Below, one piece after another: positions 45,516-54,090 of a stretch of DNA of 64,000 nucleotides (positions are counted from its first letter, which is position 1; every line of letters starts with the position of its first letter). The stretch lies in IMG/VR virus record IMGVR_UViG_3300017967_005407, positions 1 to 64,000 of that record, one strand, 5' to 3'. A program made the position numbers and the translations under genes. This DNA comes from a virus. The notes under the pieces were generated by a model. That model did no database searches. It was not told where the DNA came from and worked only from the letters and a program-made list of their open reading frames with translations.

Positions 45516-46600
45516 TGTATAGATATGAAGATGTAAAAGTTGTGCATTTAGAAGTAACACAACGATGCCAAGCAGCATGTCCTATGTGTGATCGTAATAT
45601 GAACGGTGGTGCCGATAATCCTCATATAACAAACGCAGAGCTTAGTTTAGAAGATTGTAAACGTATATTCAAACCTGAATTTATCCAACAACTCAAAACA
45701 ATGTTTATGTGTGGCAATTTGGGCGATCCTATTGTTGCACGAGATACATTAGAAATATTCAAATATTTTAGAGAACACAACCCTAATATGTGGTTGAGTA
45801 TGAACACAAACGCAGGAGCAAAAGATGAAACGTGGTGGCGTGAACTTGCCAAAGTCTTTGGTAGAATGGGCGCTGTTATTTTCAGCGTGGATGGTCTTAG
45901 TGACACTAATCATTTATACAGGCAGAATGTTGTCTGGGATAATGTAGAACGTAATATGAGAGCATTTATAGATGCCGGCGGTAGAGCTCGTTGGGATTAT
46001 ATTATTTTTGCACACAACGAACATCAAGTAGAAGAAGCAGAAGCACTTGCTAATTCTTGGGGATGTGAAAAATTTATTAAAAAGAAAACTGGAAGATTTT
46101 ACAGTACTGCTAAGTTAACAGGAAAAGAAACACACCAAGCAAAAAATCGCAAAGGTGAAGATACACAAAACTTAGCTAAACCTAAGAAAAAAGAAAATAT
46201 TAACATTGCGTTGTTAAAAGAAAAACAACTTACCAAAGAATACGGTAGTATGAAAGATTACTACGATACTTGTAAAATTAAATGTAAAGTAGCAGAAGAA
46301 GGTAACATCTTTATCACTGCCGAAGGACTAATGATGCCTTGTTGTTGGACTGCTGGACGCATGTATAAATGGTGGCATCCTGATCCTCGTGTAGAACAAG
46401 TATGGGACTTTATTGATCGTGCTGGGGGTAAAGAAGGCATAGATGTTATAGAAAATAATTTACAGGATGTAATGAATGGAACATTATTATCTGATATTGA
46501 AAATAGTTGGCATCTACCAAGCGTAAATGAAGGAAAATTAGGAGTATGTGCTCAAAAATGTGGCACAGAGTTCGATCCTTTTGCGGAGCAATTTAAATGA
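45515..46600 (+). CDS. Radical SAM enzyme with C-terminal SPASM domain
   Basis: 361 residues from the ATG at 45515 in TAATG; an in-frame TTG at 45503 is less likely. The core motif is C18-x3-C22-x2-C25 (RCQAACPMCDR), very near the N-terminus. FMCGNLGDPIV replaces the GGEP region, and FSVDGLSDTNHLYRQ follows. The C-terminal SPASM cysteines are CKIKCKVAEEGNIFI, GLMMPCCW and LGVCAQKCG. Closely related to the genes at 47605 and 54090 and to the split pair at 46597/47315. SPASM enzymes usually modify peptides; the substrate here is unknown. Confidence 0.9.
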   Translation: MYRYEDVKVVHLEVTQRCQAACPMCDRNMNGGADNPHITNAELSLEDCKRIFKPEFIQQLKTMFMCGNLGDPIVARDTLEIFKYFREHNPNMWLSMNTNAGAKDETWWRELAKVFGRMGAVIFSVDGLSDTNHLYRQNVVWDNVERNMRAFIDAGGRARWDYIIFAHNEHQVEEAEALANSWGCEKFIKKKTGRFYSTAKLTGKETHQAKNRKGEDTQNLAKPKKKENINIALLKEKQLTKEYGSMKDYYDTCKIKCKVAEEGNIFITAEGLMMPCCWTAGRMYKWWHPDPRVEQVWDFIDRAGGKEGIDVIENNLQDVMNGTLLSDIENSWHLPSVNEGKLGVCAQKCGTEFDPFAEQFK

Positions 46601-47322
46601 ATTGGAAAGGTAGAGAAATTGAATCTTTACATTTTGGACTTACATATAAATGCACATTAGGATGCTTAGAATGTGCAAGGACCTACGCTACAAAAAACAA
46701 AATTGCCGATATATCAAATACTGTTCATGTTGATTATAAAAATTATACAAAATTAATTAATAAAATTAATCCTTCGTCGATTGAGTTTTGTGGAAATTGG
46801 GGAGATCCGATTTACTATCCTGATTTAATACCTCTTGTGCAATTTATTAGGGAAAAAGAAAAAGACCTAGGCTTTCCAATAAAGATAAAGATGCATACAA
46901 ATGGAAGTTATAGAGATAAAACGTTTTGGAATGAATTGGGCAATGTAATGACTTCAAATGATTGTATATTTTTTTCAATTGATGGTACAAGAGAAAATTT
47001 TACCAAATACAGAGTTAACGGAGATATTCAAAGCATAGACGTAGGTATTCAATCATTATTAGAAGTTGAAAATAAACCTACTTTGTATCAAAAAACTATT
47101 TGTTTTTCTTATAACAAGTGGAAGTTAGTTGATATAGTAAAAGAAGCTATTAATGCTAAGTTTGATTATATAAGGTTTGACTGGCCGCATGTGAGTGAGC
47201 ACGAATGGCTTCGTCCTGATTTTTCAGCACGTTGGGCTTGGAAAGTTTTAAAATTAGCTGGATATGATTTTAATTATCCAAAAAACAATACAGATATATT
47301 AGTAAAGTCGTTAAATGTTTAA
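46597..47322 (+). CDS. Radical SAM core protein lacking its SPASM domain
   Basis: 241 residues. The core motif is C19-x3-C23-x2-C26 (KCTLGCLECAR), with EFCGNWGDPIYYPDL and FFSIDGTRENFTKYRVNG aligning with the intact paralogues on either side. The ORF ends at about the point where those paralogues enter the SPASM domain. The missing part is encoded by the next ORF, which starts 8 bp upstream of this stop in the +1 frame. It is either a natural two-subunit enzyme, a recent frameshift, or a product joined by programmed frameshifting. Confidence 0.85.
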   Translation: MNWKGREIESLHFGLTYKCTLGCLECARTYATKNKIADISNTVHVDYKNYTKLINKINPSSIEFCGNWGDPIYYPDLIPLVQFIREKEKDLGFPIKIKMHTNGSYRDKTFWNELGNVMTSNDCIFFSIDGTRENFTKYRVNGDIQSIDVGIQSLLEVENKPTLYQKTICFSYNKWKLVDIVKEAINAKFDYIRFDWPHVSEHEWLRPDFSARWAWKVLKLAGYDFNYPKNNTDILVKSLNV

Positions 47323-47605
47323 AAAAATTAAACCTATGTGTATGGAAAATTTACACCCCTTTGTAGAAATAAATGGTTTATTTTTACCGTGTTGTTATTT
47401 AACAACTCATTCTAATCATGAGCAGGAGTTAAGAAGTTTATTTGGTGACGATTACGAAATGTTAAAATTACAAAACAATCACCCAAAAAAAATTATGAAA
47501 CTTTGGAATAAAATTTATATGACTTGGAGAACAAAAAATCCTTATGTAGGATGCCTTAGGCATTGTCCTAAAAATGGCTCTTTAAAAATTAAGGAAAATG
47601 ATTAA
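47315..47605 (+). CDS. Stand-alone SPASM-like auxiliary domain
   Basis: 96 residues that correspond to the C-terminal SPASM part of the neighbouring enzymes: MCMENLHPFVEINGLFLPCC matches the GLMMPCCW region of the gene at 45515, and GCLRHCPKNG matches its LGVCAQKCG. It has an ATG that overlaps the upstream stop by 8 bp and no independent ribosome-binding site. Together with the upstream ORF the total length (about 337) equals that of the intact paralogue at 47605 (340). By itself it would bind auxiliary Fe-S clusters but have no radical SAM core. Confidence 0.78.
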   Translation: MFKKIKPMCMENLHPFVEINGLFLPCCYLTTHSNHEQELRSLFGDDYEMLKLQNNHPKKIMKLWNKIYMTWRTKNPYVGCLRHCPKNGSLKIKEND

Positions 47606-48627
47606 TGTTTGGTAATGCTAAAATATTACAATTAGAATTAAGTAGTATGTGTAATGCATTGTGTTTAGGTTGTCATAGGACCGAAACAATAAATTTTAAT
47701 GAAACAAAAAAAGTAATACCAAAAAAACAATTAGTAAAATTAGAAACATTTGAAAAACTTTTGAAATCAAAAACTATGTCTACACTTACTGATTTAGAAT
47801 TTTGTGGAACAATTGATGATCCGTTAATGCATCCAGATTTTGATAAATTTTTGTCAACAGCTAGTAAAATTAATAAAGATTTTGTTACTAGTGTGCATAC
47901 AAATGGAAGTTTACGTTCTCCTGAATATTTTAAAAAAATAGGCAAAGAATTACTAAAGTTTCCTAATCACAGTTTGCATTTTAGTATTGATGGATTGAGA
48001 AATACAAATCATATATATAGACAAAAGACCGATTTTGATAAAATCATAGAAAATGCCAAAGCAGCAATTGATAGCGGTGCTAGAGTTATTTGGCAATACT
48101 TGATATTTCCTTGGAATGAACATCAAGTTGATCAAGCAGAAGAATTAGCTTATAAAATGGGGTTTAAAAGTTTTCATAAAAGATACGATTTGTCTCATAT
48201 AAGCGAAACCGAAACACCTGAAAGTGTAGTGGTAAAAAAGGCAAAAAATAAGCCGTTACCGGATGATGATTTTGAGCCAAAAGATTATACAGAAAAAGAA
48301 AAACTTGAAATAAGTTGTCATAGTTTAGAACGTAAAATGTATTTTATGGGTTATGATAGTAAAATTTGGCCCTGTTGTTTTTTACATAATGGTTATTTTA
48401 TGAATCACGGAATGTACAATCATATGACCGACCGTATCAATAAAAATTATGGAGATAACTTTAACAACTTAGAATATTATACAATGGATGAAATCGTCAA
48501 ACACGAATTTTTTCAAAATGATTTAATAAAAAGTTTTGAAGCAAAAGTAGGCGAAGGCAAATGTGATAAAATAAAAAGATGTGCAGATACTTGCACAGTT
48601 AAAAGGAAAACAAAGCATGATGCGTAA
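47605..48627 (+). CDS. Radical SAM enzyme with C-terminal SPASM domain
   Basis: 340 residues. The core motif is C16-x3-C20-x2-C23 (MCNALCLGCHR), followed by LEFCGTIDDPLMHPDF and LHFSIDGLRNTNHIYRQ. The C-terminal SPASM region has CHSLERKMYFMGYDSKIW, PCCF and CDKIKRCADTC. It is the third radical SAM core in a row and is translationally coupled on both sides (TAATG at the start, overlap with the next gene at the end). Closely related to the genes at 45515 and 54090. Confidence 0.9.
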   Translation: MFGNAKILQLELSSMCNALCLGCHRTETINFNETKKVIPKKQLVKLETFEKLLKSKTMSTLTDLEFCGTIDDPLMHPDFDKFLSTASKINKDFVTSVHTNGSLRSPEYFKKIGKELLKFPNHSLHFSIDGLRNTNHIYRQKTDFDKIIENAKAAIDSGARVIWQYLIFPWNEHQVDQAEELAYKMGFKSFHKRYDLSHISETETPESVVVKKAKNKPLPDDDFEPKDYTEKEKLEISCHSLERKMYFMGYDSKIWPCCFLHNGYFMNHGMYNHMTDRINKNYGDNFNNLEYYTMDEIVKHEFFQNDLIKSFEAKVGEGKCDKIKRCADTCTVKRKTKHDA

Positions 48628-49981
48628 TTATACAGTAGCATTTATAGATAATACCGAATTAGCAAACAATGATATAGCCAGAGGAGTTAGTAAAAATTTA
48701 ACTGAATTTTGGTGGGTAGAATTAGGAGCTCAAATAGGATTAAAAAATATTAAAAAGTTTTTGAGCCATCAGCAAGCTATTAAATATGCCGTTAAAAATA
48801 ATGTAGAACACTTAGTATGTATTAATATGGGTAATGATTTAGAAGTACAAGGAAGATTCCTAGAAACCTTGGATAGCTTTTTAGTTGAAGATGATATATT
48901 AGTAGGGCACATACTAGATAGAAAAGAACGTTATATTGAAATACATGATCAAGCATTTTATCTAAATACAAAAAAATTAAAAGAAATTAGCGATTGTGAT
49001 TTCACAAGACACGAAGATAGTATAGAATTGATTGAGCCAACAAGAAGTGAAGAAAATCATCACGATGAATACACTCCATTTTGGATTGCGCCAAGTTTAT
49101 TTACAAATACATATAAAAATTGTAAGCGTGGTTATAAAATTGTAAATGATATTTTAAAAGCTGGATATACGATTAGAAGTTTTGATAATTATGTTAGAAA
49201 AAGCAAGTTTTATTTGTATCCAGACACTGATGATACTAGTGATAAATTAGCACAGCTTACAGAAAAACAGTTAATAAGTAAATTTTATGTATACAATACT
49301 GATACAAACAATACTAATTCTAGGTTTGTTAAATCCTGTACTAATGCGCAACCTCTAAGTAGAATGGTTACAGTTGCAGCAGGATTAAATCATTTAAAAA
49401 TTATAAAAGAAATAGGATACACAAAGGATTTTGAATTAATGTTTGCAGACTATGATAGATTTAGTTTGTATGTAATGCGTAAAATGTATGAAACATGGGA
49501 TGGTAGAGATTACAAAAAATTTATTCAAAGTATAGATACACGTACATACAATGGAAACTTTGTAGCAGAAAACTTTGGCGATTTTGATAATGATTTTATA
49601 GAACACTGGGGAGGGTTTGAGGAGTGGTGTACTTGGTGGACCGAATTTAGAGATAATATCAAAGTTAAATTTGAAAGAGTAAACTATTTACTTGTTAGAC
49701 AGCATACAGATCAAGTGAATAAAATACATGATTTTTTAAATGTTGAAGGAAATAAAATACTTTGGTTGAGTAATGTTTATCATTATAAACCTACAAGTAT
49801 TTTCCATAGTCTGATAGATAGGGCTAGAGCACAAGATTATTTAATTAGTCGAATACCAAATACTGTTCATATATTTGGTGATTTTGCTATGCCTTATGGA
49901 TCTCCTGGACTTACTAGTGACAAATATATAAAAATTGAAAAAATTGCACATCAATTTTTAAATCAAATAGAAAATAATTAA
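48617..49981 (+). CDS. Unknown protein, distant homologue of the gene at 57680-58969
   Basis: 454 residues from the first ATG of ATGATG at 48617; the 12 codons before it in frame lie deep in the previous gene. Not recognised. The middle (MFADYDRFSLYVMRKMYETW, then DGRDYKKF) resembles FDIFDRNLLWKKLITKNWDG of the minus-strand gene at 57680-58969, and both have a preceding hydrophobic V-x-G stretch. The N-terminus (VEHLVCINMGNDLEVQGRFL) looks like a GT-A-type domain and the second half (ILWLSNVYHYKPTS) like a Rossmann or methyltransferase-like domain. A two-domain sugar-modifying enzyme is possible. Confidence 0.5.
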   Translation: MMRNYTVAFIDNTELANNDIARGVSKNLTEFWWVELGAQIGLKNIKKFLSHQQAIKYAVKNNVEHLVCINMGNDLEVQGRFLETLDSFLVEDDILVGHILDRKERYIEIHDQAFYLNTKKLKEISDCDFTRHEDSIELIEPTRSEENHHDEYTPFWIAPSLFTNTYKNCKRGYKIVNDILKAGYTIRSFDNYVRKSKFYLYPDTDDTSDKLAQLTEKQLISKFYVYNTDTNNTNSRFVKSCTNAQPLSRMVTVAAGLNHLKIIKEIGYTKDFELMFADYDRFSLYVMRKMYETWDGRDYKKFIQSIDTRTYNGNFVAENFGDFDNDFIEHWGGFEEWCTWWTEFRDNIKVKFERVNYLLVRQHTDQVNKIHDFLNVEGNKILWLSNVYHYKPTSIFHSLIDRARAQDYLISRIPNTVHIFGDFAMPYGSPGLTSDKYIKIEKIAHQFLNQIENN

Positions 49982-49996
49982 GTGCGCAGTTAATGG

Positions 49997-50004
49997 AATA
50001 AATA
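49997..50004 (+). promoter_or_regulatory. Late-type box immediately before the radical SAM gene at 50009
   Basis: AATAAATA ends 4 nt before the ATG at 50009, without a ribosome-binding site. The 22 bp from 49997 match those at 27125 except for one base, and that difference creates the start codon here. Confidence 0.5.
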
Positions 50005-50008
50005 CAGT

Positions 50009-51409
50009 ATGAGTAAAGTATCAGATACATTTTGCATCCTTCCATGGGTGCATCTAAGCACAAGACCAGACGGAAGTATGCGTGTTTGTTGTACAGCAAA
50101 CGCTAGTAGCGTTGGACCAACAAACGATAAAGAGCATGGTGGCCAAGTTGGTATCTTAAAAACGGATGATGGTAAACCAAACAATTTAAACGTAACAGAT
50201 TTCCAAACTGCTTGGAACAGCAAATACATGAAAAATGTGCGTAAGCAAATGATGAATGGCGAAAAGCCGCCTAGTTGTTTAAAATGTTATAAAGAAGAAG
50301 CAGCAGGACACAATTCAAAACGCATGTGGGAAACAGCGTATTGGAGTCAACGTGTAAATGTAGATGATTTGATTGCTAACACAACTGATGATGGCGAAGT
50401 GCCTCCTCAGCTTGCATACATTGATTTGCGTTTTGGAACCAAATGTCAGTTAGCTTGTGTAATGTGTAGTCCCCACGATAGTTCGGGTTGGATAAAAGAT
50501 TATAAAAAGATCTTTCCAGATGTAAAAAATGAATCTCTAAAAGAAACAATGCAATGGCAAGACAAAGGCAGTTATAATGGTAGTAGTTATAACTGGCATA
50601 AACAGAATGATACGTTTTGGGAACAGTTTTATGAGCAAATGCCTAATATGCAGCAAATATATTTTGCTGGCGGCGAAAGTTTAATTATTGAGGAGCATTA
50701 TGAGATACTTGAAGAAGCAATTCGACAAGGTATTGCAAAAGATCTTGAACTACGTTATAACTCAAATGGAGTTGAATGGAGAGAGGATTTATTTGATTTA
50801 TGGAAAGAATTCAAACTGGTGCGTTTTCACTATTCGGTAGATAGTATACACGAAATGAATAGCTATATTCGTTATCCTAGTGAATGGAAACGCACAGAAG
50901 AAGTATTCCACATATTAGATAAAGAAACTAGCAATAATGTTGAAGTTACTATTGCTTGTGCAGTACAAGCGTTAAATGTGTATTACTTACCAGACTTTAT
51001 TAAATGGAAACTTGAACAAGGGTTTAGTAAAATTAATATGTGGCCATTTGGCGCAGGCGGTATTAACTATCACTTTGTATATCATCCCCCACATCTTAAT
51101 GTAAAAGTGTTACCTAAATGGTTTAAAGAAGAAGTGCGTAAAAAGTACGAAGAGTTTTATCCTTGGTGGAAAGAAAACTGGGAACTAGGTGTTCCTAGTT
51201 GGCACAAGGGCAAAGTTAATGAAAGCATGTTTGAAGCAGCACCGTACGGATTAAAACGTCTCGAAGGTATGTTAAGTTTTATGGAAAGTGAAGACTGGAG
51301 TGTTCGCTTACCAGAAATGAAAGAATTTATTGAGTTGTGCGACAAACAACGTGGATTAAACTGGCAGGAAATATTTCCTGAAATGAAGGATATATTTAAA
51401 GATGTCTGA
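50009..51409 (+). CDS. Radical SAM protein with N-terminal auxiliary-cysteine (twitch-like) domain
   Basis: 466 residues. The N-terminal auxiliary domain has FCILPWVHLSTRPDGSMRVC plus a second Cys and CLKCYKEEAAGHNSKR. The core motif is C146-x3-C150-x2-C153 (KCQLACVMC), followed by YFAGGESLIIEEHYE near residue 220, where GGES replaces the usual GGEP. The C-terminal signature is RGLNWQEIFPEMKDIF. It is a close paralogue of the next gene, which overlaps it by 8 bp. The start agrees with the paralogue N-termini although the transcript would be leaderless. Confidence 0.88.
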   Translation: MSKVSDTFCILPWVHLSTRPDGSMRVCCTANASSVGPTNDKEHGGQVGILKTDDGKPNNLNVTDFQTAWNSKYMKNVRKQMMNGEKPPSCLKCYKEEAAGHNSKRMWETAYWSQRVNVDDLIANTTDDGEVPPQLAYIDLRFGTKCQLACVMCSPHDSSGWIKDYKKIFPDVKNESLKETMQWQDKGSYNGSSYNWHKQNDTFWEQFYEQMPNMQQIYFAGGESLIIEEHYEILEEAIRQGIAKDLELRYNSNGVEWREDLFDLWKEFKLVRFHYSVDSIHEMNSYIRYPSEWKRTEEVFHILDKETSNNVEVTIACAVQALNVYYLPDFIKWKLEQGFSKINMWPFGAGGINYHFVYHPPHLNVKVLPKWFKEEVRKKYEEFYPWWKENWELGVPSWHKGKVNESMFEAAPYGLKRLEGMLSFMESEDWSVRLPEMKEFIELCDKQRGLNWQEIFPEMKDIFKDV

Positions 51410-52715
51410 TACATTTTGTCCAATACCTTGGATTTTTCAAGCAGTGCGAGCAAACGGAGACATACGTGTTTGTTGTCAAGCAAACGTGACAAAAAACAAA
51501 GGTGTTATACGTAAAGAGGACGGAACTGCTTATAACGCTGGAGTTGATGTATTACAAGATGCACGTAACGCAGATTTTATGAAAACTATACGAAGTAATA
51601 TGTTAATAGGCAAGTGGAGTGAAGAGTGCGGTCGTTGTCGTAGTGAAGAAGAAAATGGTTTGAATAGTAGACGCAAATACGAACAACAGAATTGGCCTCA
51701 ATTTACATTAGAGAAAGCACAAGCTCAAACTGAATTAGATGGTAGTATTGATATAGAAGAAACACCTATTGAATATTATGATTTGCGTTTTGGTAACTTT
51801 TGTAATCTAAAATGTCGTATGTGCGGACCTACGGACAGTGACGCCTGGTATGATGACTGGATAAAACTTACAGGAAAAAATACATTTAAAGATACTAGTG
51901 GCGAAGTTGAAATCAAAATAGTTGGTAATAAGTTGTGTGCAACTGAATTTGATTGGCCAACATACGAGCCATTTTGGGAACAATTAGAAGCAAATGCACA
52001 CAACATAAAACATGTTTATTTTGCAGGTGGAGAACCGATGCTAATTGAAAGGCATTATGATTTTTTAGAGCGCTGTATTGAAAACGGCAGTGCAAAAAAT
52101 ATGATTGTAGAATACAATACCAACATGAGTACATTGCCTTCTAGAGTTTTGAAATTGTGGGAAAGTTTTAAACAAGTACGAGTAGGTGCTAGTGTTGATG
52201 GAATGAATGCAGTTTTAGAATATCAACGTCATCCTGCAAAATGGAATAAAATACTTAAAAATTTACATTTATTAGATAACACGCCATCTAATATAATGGG
52301 TTGGTTAGCTTTTACAGTTACAGCATATAACGTAAATCATATGATAGATTTTATGAAATGGAAATTAACTGAAAGCAAATTTAAAAAAATTAACAGCACT
52401 AAAAGAAGACCTATTATTACTCATCACGTAGCACACCATCCTAAGCATTTGAATATACGTGTGTTACCAGACGAAATGAAAAGCGAAATAATCAAAAGAT
52501 TTGAAGGTTTTATGTATTGGGCAATGGAGCAAGATTTAGATGACAATACTTTTAACAAAGCACAAGATATAAAAAATAGTGTAATAAAATACATGACAAG
52601 TGAAAGTTATTATGATACGCATTGGGAAGAGTTTTTAAAGTATACACAAGATCTTGATCGTATACGAGGAGAAAGTCTTTTAGATGTTGAACCAATGTTT
52701 TCGGAGTACATATGA
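51402..52715 (+). CDS. Radical SAM protein with N-terminal auxiliary-cysteine (twitch-like) domain
   Basis: 437 residues. The N-terminal domain has FCPIPWIFQAVRANGDIRVC and CGRCRSEEENGLNSRR. The core motif is C134-x3-C138-x2-C141 (FCNLKCRMC), followed by VYFAGGEPMLIERHYDFL near residue 206. The C-terminus carries DRIRGESLLDVEPMF, the degenerate family signature. It is a tandem paralogue of the upstream gene that has diverged widely outside the motifs, so the duplication is old. ATGA couples it to the SDR-like gene. Confidence 0.88.
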   Translation: MSDTFCPIPWIFQAVRANGDIRVCCQANVTKNKGVIRKEDGTAYNAGVDVLQDARNADFMKTIRSNMLIGKWSEECGRCRSEEENGLNSRRKYEQQNWPQFTLEKAQAQTELDGSIDIEETPIEYYDLRFGNFCNLKCRMCGPTDSDAWYDDWIKLTGKNTFKDTSGEVEIKIVGNKLCATEFDWPTYEPFWEQLEANAHNIKHVYFAGGEPMLIERHYDFLERCIENGSAKNMIVEYNTNMSTLPSRVLKLWESFKQVRVGASVDGMNAVLEYQRHPAKWNKILKNLHLLDNTPSNIMGWLAFTVTAYNVNHMIDFMKWKLTESKFKKINSTKRRPIITHHVAHHPKHLNIRVLPDEMKSEIIKRFEGFMYWAMEQDLDDNTFNKAQDIKNSVIKYMTSESYYDTHWEEFLKYTQDLDRIRGESLLDVEPMFSEYI

Positions 52716-53269
52716 TCATTACAGGAAATTTAGAAGAAAATTTAGCAAACGCATTGCATAAAATATACCCATATGCTCAATATTGCAGTCGTACAACAGG
52801 ATTTGATTTAAGTTTACGTGAAGATCAAGTACGTGTAGCACAACTAGTTTTAGAACATGATGTTTTTATAAATTGTGCAGCATTATTTAAATTCCATCAA
52901 ACAAATTTGTTAGATGAAGTATATCGTGTGTGTACTGAAAATAATCATCGTCCTCATATTATTAATATAGGCAGTACAACCGATCGTGTAAAAAACGGAA
53001 AAGCATGGAGATACAATGCCGAAAAGAAGGCGTTGCGTGATTACAGTAACACACTTGGTATAAGCGGAGTATGGGGTAAAACGCCAAAAATTACATACAT
53101 AAGTTTTGGTACGCTAAGTAATAATAGTAAAAAACATCCAGAAAGAGTTTGCTTAGATATTAACCGAGCAGCAGAATATATTAAATGGATTGTAGATCAA
53201 CCTAAAGACATAGGTATAAATGAAATAAGTATTGATCCTATGCAAGACAAATATTGGAACGAAGAATGA
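52712..53269 (+). CDS. SDR-like short-chain dehydrogenase/epimerase, reduced
   Basis: 185 residues, shorter than typical SDRs (about 250). It begins MIITGNLEENLANALHKI, where the TGxxxGxG cofactor loop is degenerate. FINCAALFKFHQTN corresponds to the NNAG strand, INIGST provides the catalytic-Ser position, and the catalytic pair is Y101/K105 (RYNAEKKAL). ISFGTL matches the strand after the active site. The poor cofactor loop leaves activity open. It would fit oxidation/reduction of a sugar or modified residue. It sits between radical SAM and oxygenase genes with ATGA overlaps on both sides. Confidence 0.6.
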   Translation: MIITGNLEENLANALHKIYPYAQYCSRTTGFDLSLREDQVRVAQLVLEHDVFINCAALFKFHQTNLLDEVYRVCTENNHRPHIINIGSTTDRVKNGKAWRYNAEKKALRDYSNTLGISGVWGKTPKITYISFGTLSNNSKKHPERVCLDINRAAEYIKWIVDQPKDIGINEISIDPMQDKYWNEE

Positions 53270-54090
53270 GTATAGCTAAACTAGATACAGATCCAGATAC
53301 AAAAATAGATTTTGAAGTTGCAGAAGAATATCACGAAGCATGGAAAGCTACATGGACTGATAGTTTTCAAGTACATGATGTAATGGATGAAGATGAACTT
53401 GAATGGCTCAAAGAACACATGCTCAAACGCTATGACAAGATGCGTGTAAAAGAAACAGGTACACTACATTTTTTCAGTGATAACGCTGCTATTGAAGACA
53501 AGTTTTTTGATAAGTGGAAAAAATATATACCAGAACTAGAACAAACAGGCATGTGGGAAGGTAATTTTGTTATGACTGCAAGTCCATACAACTTGCATAT
53601 TGATACAGGTCGTCCAGAATATCTTATGGATCGCGGGCTAGTACCAGGTAGACAAATTATTATTCCGTTGTGGGTTGGACATACAAATAAAACATACAAA
53701 GGTACAGATAAAATACCCCCTGCAGGTACCTGTTTGTTTGACAATAGATTTATCAAGTTTGGAACTAACTTTGCAAAAAGTGATAACAAATATGACACAG
53801 ATGTTTTTTATACAGTGCGTAACTATGACAATTTGACTTGTTATAACAAAGATGGAAGCATTAAAGAAGTAGATTGGGATAAACCGTTTGACCCAGAAGT
53901 GCGAGAAAAATATTTAAGCCATTTTCCAGCACGTTGGTTAGATGGCTTTGACTTTGAAGCAATGTATAACTGGGACAGAGGCAGTATAATTGCATTTGAT
54001 AGATGTCAAGCACACAGTGGTATGGATTTTCCAAAATACAAAGTTACAATGAAAGCTGGATTAAGTTTAATGACTACAAGGAAACTTTAA
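53266..54090 (+). CDS. 2-oxoglutarate/Fe(II)-dependent oxygenase-like protein
   Basis: 274 residues from the ATG at 53266 (ATGA); an in-frame start 4 codons upstream is possible. The facial-triad candidates are H111-x-D113 (NLHIDTGRPEYL) and H250 (RCQAHSGMDF), with a basic residue about 13 further on (K263) that could hold 2-oxoglutarate. RQIIIPLWVG and GTCLFDNRFIKFG fit the strands between. This resembles phytanoyl-CoA-dioxygenase-type hydroxylases. Its coupling to a radical SAM gene (TAATG) suggests both act on one product. No structural evidence for the substrate is visible. Confidence 0.6.
   Translation: MSIAKLDTDPDTKIDFEVAEEYHEAWKATWTDSFQVHDVMDEDELEWLKEHMLKRYDKMRVKETGTLHFFSDNAAIEDKFFDKWKKYIPELEQTGMWEGNFVMTASPYNLHIDTGRPEYLMDRGLVPGRQIIIPLWVGHTNKTYKGTDKIPPAGTCLFDNRFIKFGTNFAKSDNKYDTDVFYTVRNYDNLTCYNKDGSIKEVDWDKPFDPEVREKYLSHFPARWLDGFDFEAMYNWDRGSIIAFDRCQAHSGMDFPKYKVTMKAGLSLMTTRKL

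Noticed and set aside
47315-47605. Treating the small SPASM ORF as an antisense or chance frame
   Set aside because: Its cysteine pattern aligns with the SPASM ends of three neighbouring enzymes, and its overlap with the upstream stop is typical of this operon.
52712-53269. Calling the short SDR-like protein a nonfunctional fragment
   Set aside because: The frame is intact, the Tyr-Lys pair is present, and both ends are tightly coupled to neighbours; only the cofactor loop is degenerate.
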